Below the pieces are notes generated by a model. The model was not told where the DNA came from. It searched no databases and saw nothing but the letters and a program-made list of their open reading frames with translations. From the NCBI GenBank assembly GCA_023488645.1, contig JAMDDL010000114.1, positions 1 through 18,711 of the forward strand: 18,711 nt of DNA, written 5' to 3'. The position numbers and the translations under genes are program-made. The stretch's first letter is position 1, and each line of letters begins with the position of its first letter. Below are positions 16,121-18,711 of the stretch, one piece after another. The stretch is from Actinomycetota bacterium (GTDB taxonomy: Bacteria > Actinomycetota > Humimicrobiia > Humimicrobiales > Humimicrobiaceae).

Positions 16121-16204
16121 TTTAAACTCCGATTTAACAGTCTTAGAATAAAATACTAAAAAAAATAAGAAATAAGATAATTCTTTTTATAAAATTATAA
16201 ATAC

Positions 16205-16225
16205 CCACGCACTAAAAGTGCATGG
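16205..16225. repeat. Short hairpin (9-bp stem with one mismatch, AAA loop)
   Basis: CCACGCACT (16205-16213) pairs with AGTGCATGG (16217-16225) around AAA, with one C/A mismatch. No T-tract follows on either strand, so it is not a standard terminator. It overlaps the left TGGCATCT arm (16223-16230) of the larger palindromic structure, whose right arm AGATGCCA lies at 16523-16530. Confidence 0.5.
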
Positions 16226-16530
16226 CATCTTACCTTTGCAATTAATTAGATTTATAACATTAAAAAAGAATTTCTAAAATATCAAGTGATAAATAATAAA
16301 TTCTGGAAGCATTTCAAATTTCGTGATAGTAATAAAAGTAAAACTTAAGGACCGGGATGGGTTATTTCGAAAACACGCAAGCTTTTCCCGGCGAGAAAAA
16401 GCTTACTTAAGTTTCAGGCTTCGCTCTCCTCTTTGAAGAGGAACCATGCCCGCTTCGCCTTCAAATAGTTTTCTAAAATAACCCATCCTGGTCCAATAAT
16501 TAATTTTTTATCACGAGATTGGAGATGCCA
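16223..16530. repeat. Nested palindromic element, candidate MITE or structured RNA
   Basis: Arms nest inward. TGGCATCT (16223-16230) pairs with AGATGCCA (16523-16530). TCGTGATA (16321-16328) pairs with TATCACGA (16509-16516). The long arm 16349-16374, starting GGACCGGGATGGGTTATTT, pairs with 16468-16494, ending CCCATCCTGGTCC. That long stem is about 26 bp with one G-T pair, one mismatch and one bulge. Within its loop are AAGCTTTTC/GAAAAAGCTT (16379-16404) and TCCTCT-TTGA-AGAGGA (16427-16442). AAACTTAAG (16341-16349) can also pair with CTTAAGTTT (16406-16414). The core is richer in G/C than anything else intergenic here. No transposase is visible. A decayed or non-autonomous repeat is the simplest reading; a structured transcript upstream of nadA is an alternative. 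Confidence 0.65.
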
Positions 16531-16699
16531 ACATAAATTTTTAATTGTTTTATTTTTTTAAAGTTATATCTTAAAATAAATACATAATTTATTAAATACT
16601 ATTGGTTTAAATATTGTTAATTTTTTTAATTACTGTTAATTTAAAGACTTGTAAAACTTTTTTAAATTTTATTTAAATTTAAATAAATATATATAAAAT

Positions 16700-17614
16700 A
16701 TGAATACTAATCTGGAAATTATAAATACAATAAGCAAACTTAAAAAAGAAAAGGATGCAATAATTCTTGCACATAATTATCAGATTAATGAAGTTCAGGA
16801 TATTGCAGATTATGTCGGAGATTCACTTGAGTTAAGTATAAGAGCTTCTGAAATAAAAAATAAAGTAATTGTATTTTGCGGTGTAAGATTTATGGCTGAA
16901 ACTGCAAAAATTTTAAATCCTTCAAAAACAGTTTTAATTCCTGATAAATCAGCCGGATGTCCTATGGCAAATATGATTACAGCAAAAGATGTGATTGAAT
17001 TAAGAAAAGCACATCCTGGCGCCATAGTTGTGTGCTATGTTAATTCAACAGCAGAAGTAAAAGCAAATGTTGATATTTGTTGCACAAGCGCAAACGCTGT
17101 AAAAATAGTAAGTTCATTACCCGCAGATAAAGAAATAATTTTTATCCCTGACAAGTATCTTGGAAGTTATGTTTCAAGCCAGACTAAAAGAAATTTAATT
17201 TTATGGCATGGATACTGCCCAACACATGTTCTCATTAACACTAATACTATTTTGCAAATAAAAAAAGAGCATCCGGATGCCGAGGTTCTTGTCCATCCTG
17301 AATGCACTCCTGAAGTAATAAATATTGCTGATAAAGTTTTAAGTACAGGCGGTATGTTAAAATACGTACACGAATCTCAAAGTAATGAATTTATCATTGG
17401 CACAGAAATTGGTATAATTTACAGGCTTCAAAAACAAAATCCAAAAAAAATGTTTTATCCTGCCCAAAAAAATACTATATGCCCTAACATGAAATTAATA
17501 AATCTTGAAAAAATCATGTGGTCACTGGAAGATAATATTTATGAGATAAATCTTTCAAATGAAATAATTAAAAAAGCAAGAGCTTCTCTTGAAAAAATGA
17601 AGGAATATGTCTAA
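16700..17614 (+). CDS. nadA: Quinolinate synthase
   Basis: Condenses iminoaspartate (from NadB) with dihydroxyacetone phosphate to quinolinate, the precursor of NAD, using a [4Fe-4S] cluster. It is 304 residues, the compact form. The three cluster cysteines match the family pattern: C87 (KSAGCPMAN), C173 (HGYCPTH) and C261 (NTICPNMK). Substrate-binding segments ILAHNYQ (22-28), DYVGDSLELS (37-46) and LVHPECTPEV (197-206) are also present. The ATG start fits the family; only AT-rich DNA precedes it. nadB begins 26 bases downstream, a classic nadA-nadB operon. Confidence 0.97.
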   Translation: MNTNLEIINTISKLKKEKDAIILAHNYQINEVQDIADYVGDSLELSIRASEIKNKVIVFCGVRFMAETAKILNPSKTVLIPDKSAGCPMANMITAKDVIELRKAHPGAIVVCYVNSTAEVKANVDICCTSANAVKIVSSLPADKEIIFIPDKYLGSYVSSQTKRNLILWHGYCPTHVLINTNTILQIKKEHPDAEVLVHPECTPEVINIADKVLSTGGMLKYVHESQSNEFIIGTEIGIIYRLQKQNPKKMFYPAQKNTICPNMKLINLEKIMWSLEDNIYEINLSNEIIKKARASLEKMKEYV

Positions 17615-17640
17615 TTAAAGAATGGAAAGATAAAATAATA

Positions 17641-18711
17641 TGCCCCGAAGATTTATATATAATCCCGTTAATTTTGATGATATTTATGAATATAATGAAT
17701 GTATAGTAATTGGAAGTGGAATTGCAGGTCTTTCAACAGCTATAAAACTTTCAAATTATACTAAAGTTAAAGTTTTTACAAAAAGCGCTCTATCTGAATC
17801 AAATACATGGTATGCTCAAGGTGGCATTGCCGCTGCAATTAAAAGCCCTGATAGCTGGGAAGATCATTATAATGATACTATTAAAGCAGGACAAGGTTTA
17901 TGTGACAGTGAAGCTGTAAAAACACTTGTTAAATCAGCTCCTGAAATGATAGAAGATTTAATAGAAAACGGTATTCATTTTGATATAGCAAATGGTGAGA
18001 TTGGACTTACGTTGGAGGGAGGACATTCAAGTCCAAGAGTGCTTCATGCAGGTGGTGATGCAACTGGAGAGGAAATTGAAAGAAAGCTTATTATTTATGC
18101 GAAGCAATGTAAAAATATTAAATTTTATCCACAACATTTTGTGCTTGATATTTTAGTTAATGATAATAAGTGTTTTGGCGTTACAGTTTTAAATATCGAA
18201 AAAAGAAAAATTGAAATTCATCCCTGTTCCTATGTAATAATTTCCACAGGCGGAGTCGGACAATTATATAAGCTTACTACTAATCCCTCTGTTTCAACTG
18301 GTGACGGGATAGCAATTGCTTATAGGGCTGGAGCAGAAATAAAAGATATTGAGTTTATCCAGTTTCATCCTACAGTTTTTAAAACAAATGATGGAAAACT
18401 TTTCTTAATTACTGAAGCTTTAAGGGGTGAAGGGGCTTACTTAAGAGATATTAACGGTAAAAGGTTTATGTCAGGCAAGCATCCTCTTGCAGAACTTGCT
18501 CCAAGAGATATAGTTGTCAAGGAAATGACAATGGTTATGAAAGAGCAGCAAACTGATTTTGTTTATCTTGATGCTACTCATCTTGACTGGCATATGCTTG
18601 TTGTCAGATTTCCAAATATAATAAATAAGCTAAAAGAAAATGGGCTTAATTTAAAAACTGATCTTATAAAAGTATCTCCTGCTGCTCATTATTTAAATGG
18701 AGGCATTAAAA
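17641..18711 (+). CDS. nadB: L-aspartate oxidase, 3' end outside window
   Basis: FAD-dependent oxidation of L-aspartate to iminoaspartate, handed to NadA. The frame is open from ATG at 17641 to the end of the window (357 codons seen; full-length enzymes are around 500-550). Motifs are the FAD dinucleotide loop GSGIAG (25-30), SNTWYAQGGIAA (54-65), the substrate-loop HSSPRVLHAGGDATG (129-143), ISTGGVGQLY (201-210), QFHPT (241-245), the RGEGAYLRD block (262-270) and the catalytic-type Arg in LAPRDIV (286-292). GGAAAG about 12 bases upstream is a plausible ribosome binding site. It follows nadA by 26 bases, so the two genes are likely co-transcribed. The truncation is only the window edge. Confidence 0.96.

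Larger units (their letters stand above)
16121..16699. other. 579-base divergent intergenic region between topA and nadA
   Basis: No protein-coding gene is visible on either strand. The flanks (16121-16200 and 16535-16699) are AT-rich and must hold the divergent promoters; a TATAAT reading leftward lies at 16199-16194, but without a recognisable -35. The middle (about 16205-16533) is clearly different in composition and holds a set of nested inverted repeats described separately. nadA starts without a strong Shine-Dalgarno. Confidence 0.7.

Noticed and set aside
16349..16494. Retron msr-msd or other reverse-transcriptase-linked RNA
   Set aside because: Inverted arms are suggestive, but no reverse transcriptase or accessory gene is present nearby; the neighbours are topA and nadA.
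16649..16677. TTGTAA - 17 - TTTAAA as a nadA promoter
   Set aside because: The -10 is poor and similar pairs are easy to find anywhere in these spacers.

Overview
This 18.7 kb window comes from a very AT-rich bacterial chromosome. Intergenic DNA is almost pure A/T, and coding DNA is visibly low in GC. It is nearly all core metabolism and information processing. The gene order points to an actinobacterial or actinobacteria-related lineage: argS-lysA-hom-thrC-thrB in a row, preceded by a topA / tmk / holB neighbourhood. I infer this lineage from gene order remembered from known genomes. An AT-rich, uncultivated sister group is plausible, and a Firmicute is not excluded. Start codons are mixed: ATG, several TTG starts with clear ribosome binding sites, and one probable ATT.

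Layout on the minus strand, in the direction of transcription (right to left): an archaeal-looking topoisomerase I (topA), the alpha subunit of a two-subunit class I fumarase/tartrate dehydratase, then (after a plus-strand insertion) thymidylate kinase (tmk), DNA polymerase III delta' (holB), a PSP1/RicT-type protein, tRNA-Thr(CGT), arginyl-tRNA synthetase, and the aspartate-family genes lysA, hom, thrC and thrB. These are followed by a BadF/NagK-type sugar kinase and a GNAT acetyltransferase. On the plus strand, a lipoprotein with an LppM-like layout and the fumarase beta subunit sit between tmk and fumA. At the right end the NAD biosynthesis pair nadA-nadB starts, and nadB runs off the window.

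How the genes fit together: lysA, hom, thrC and thrB turn aspartate semialdehyde-derived intermediates into lysine and threonine. NadB and NadA turn aspartate into quinolinate for NAD. Fumarase links aspartate-derived fumarate and malate. tmk, holB and topA serve DNA synthesis and topology.

I see no clear undescribed defence or mobile system. The points most worth a second look are: (1) the two fumarase subunit genes are convergent and overlap by 52 bases at their 3' ends, ending right at an iron-sulfur cysteine codon; (2) holB has a conserved N-terminus that can only be reached from a non-canonical start (ATT with a good Shine-Dalgarno inside tmk) or by frameshift; (3) topoisomerase I is of archaeal type; (4) a relatively GC-rich, nested palindromic element lies in the 579-base spacer between topA and nadA.
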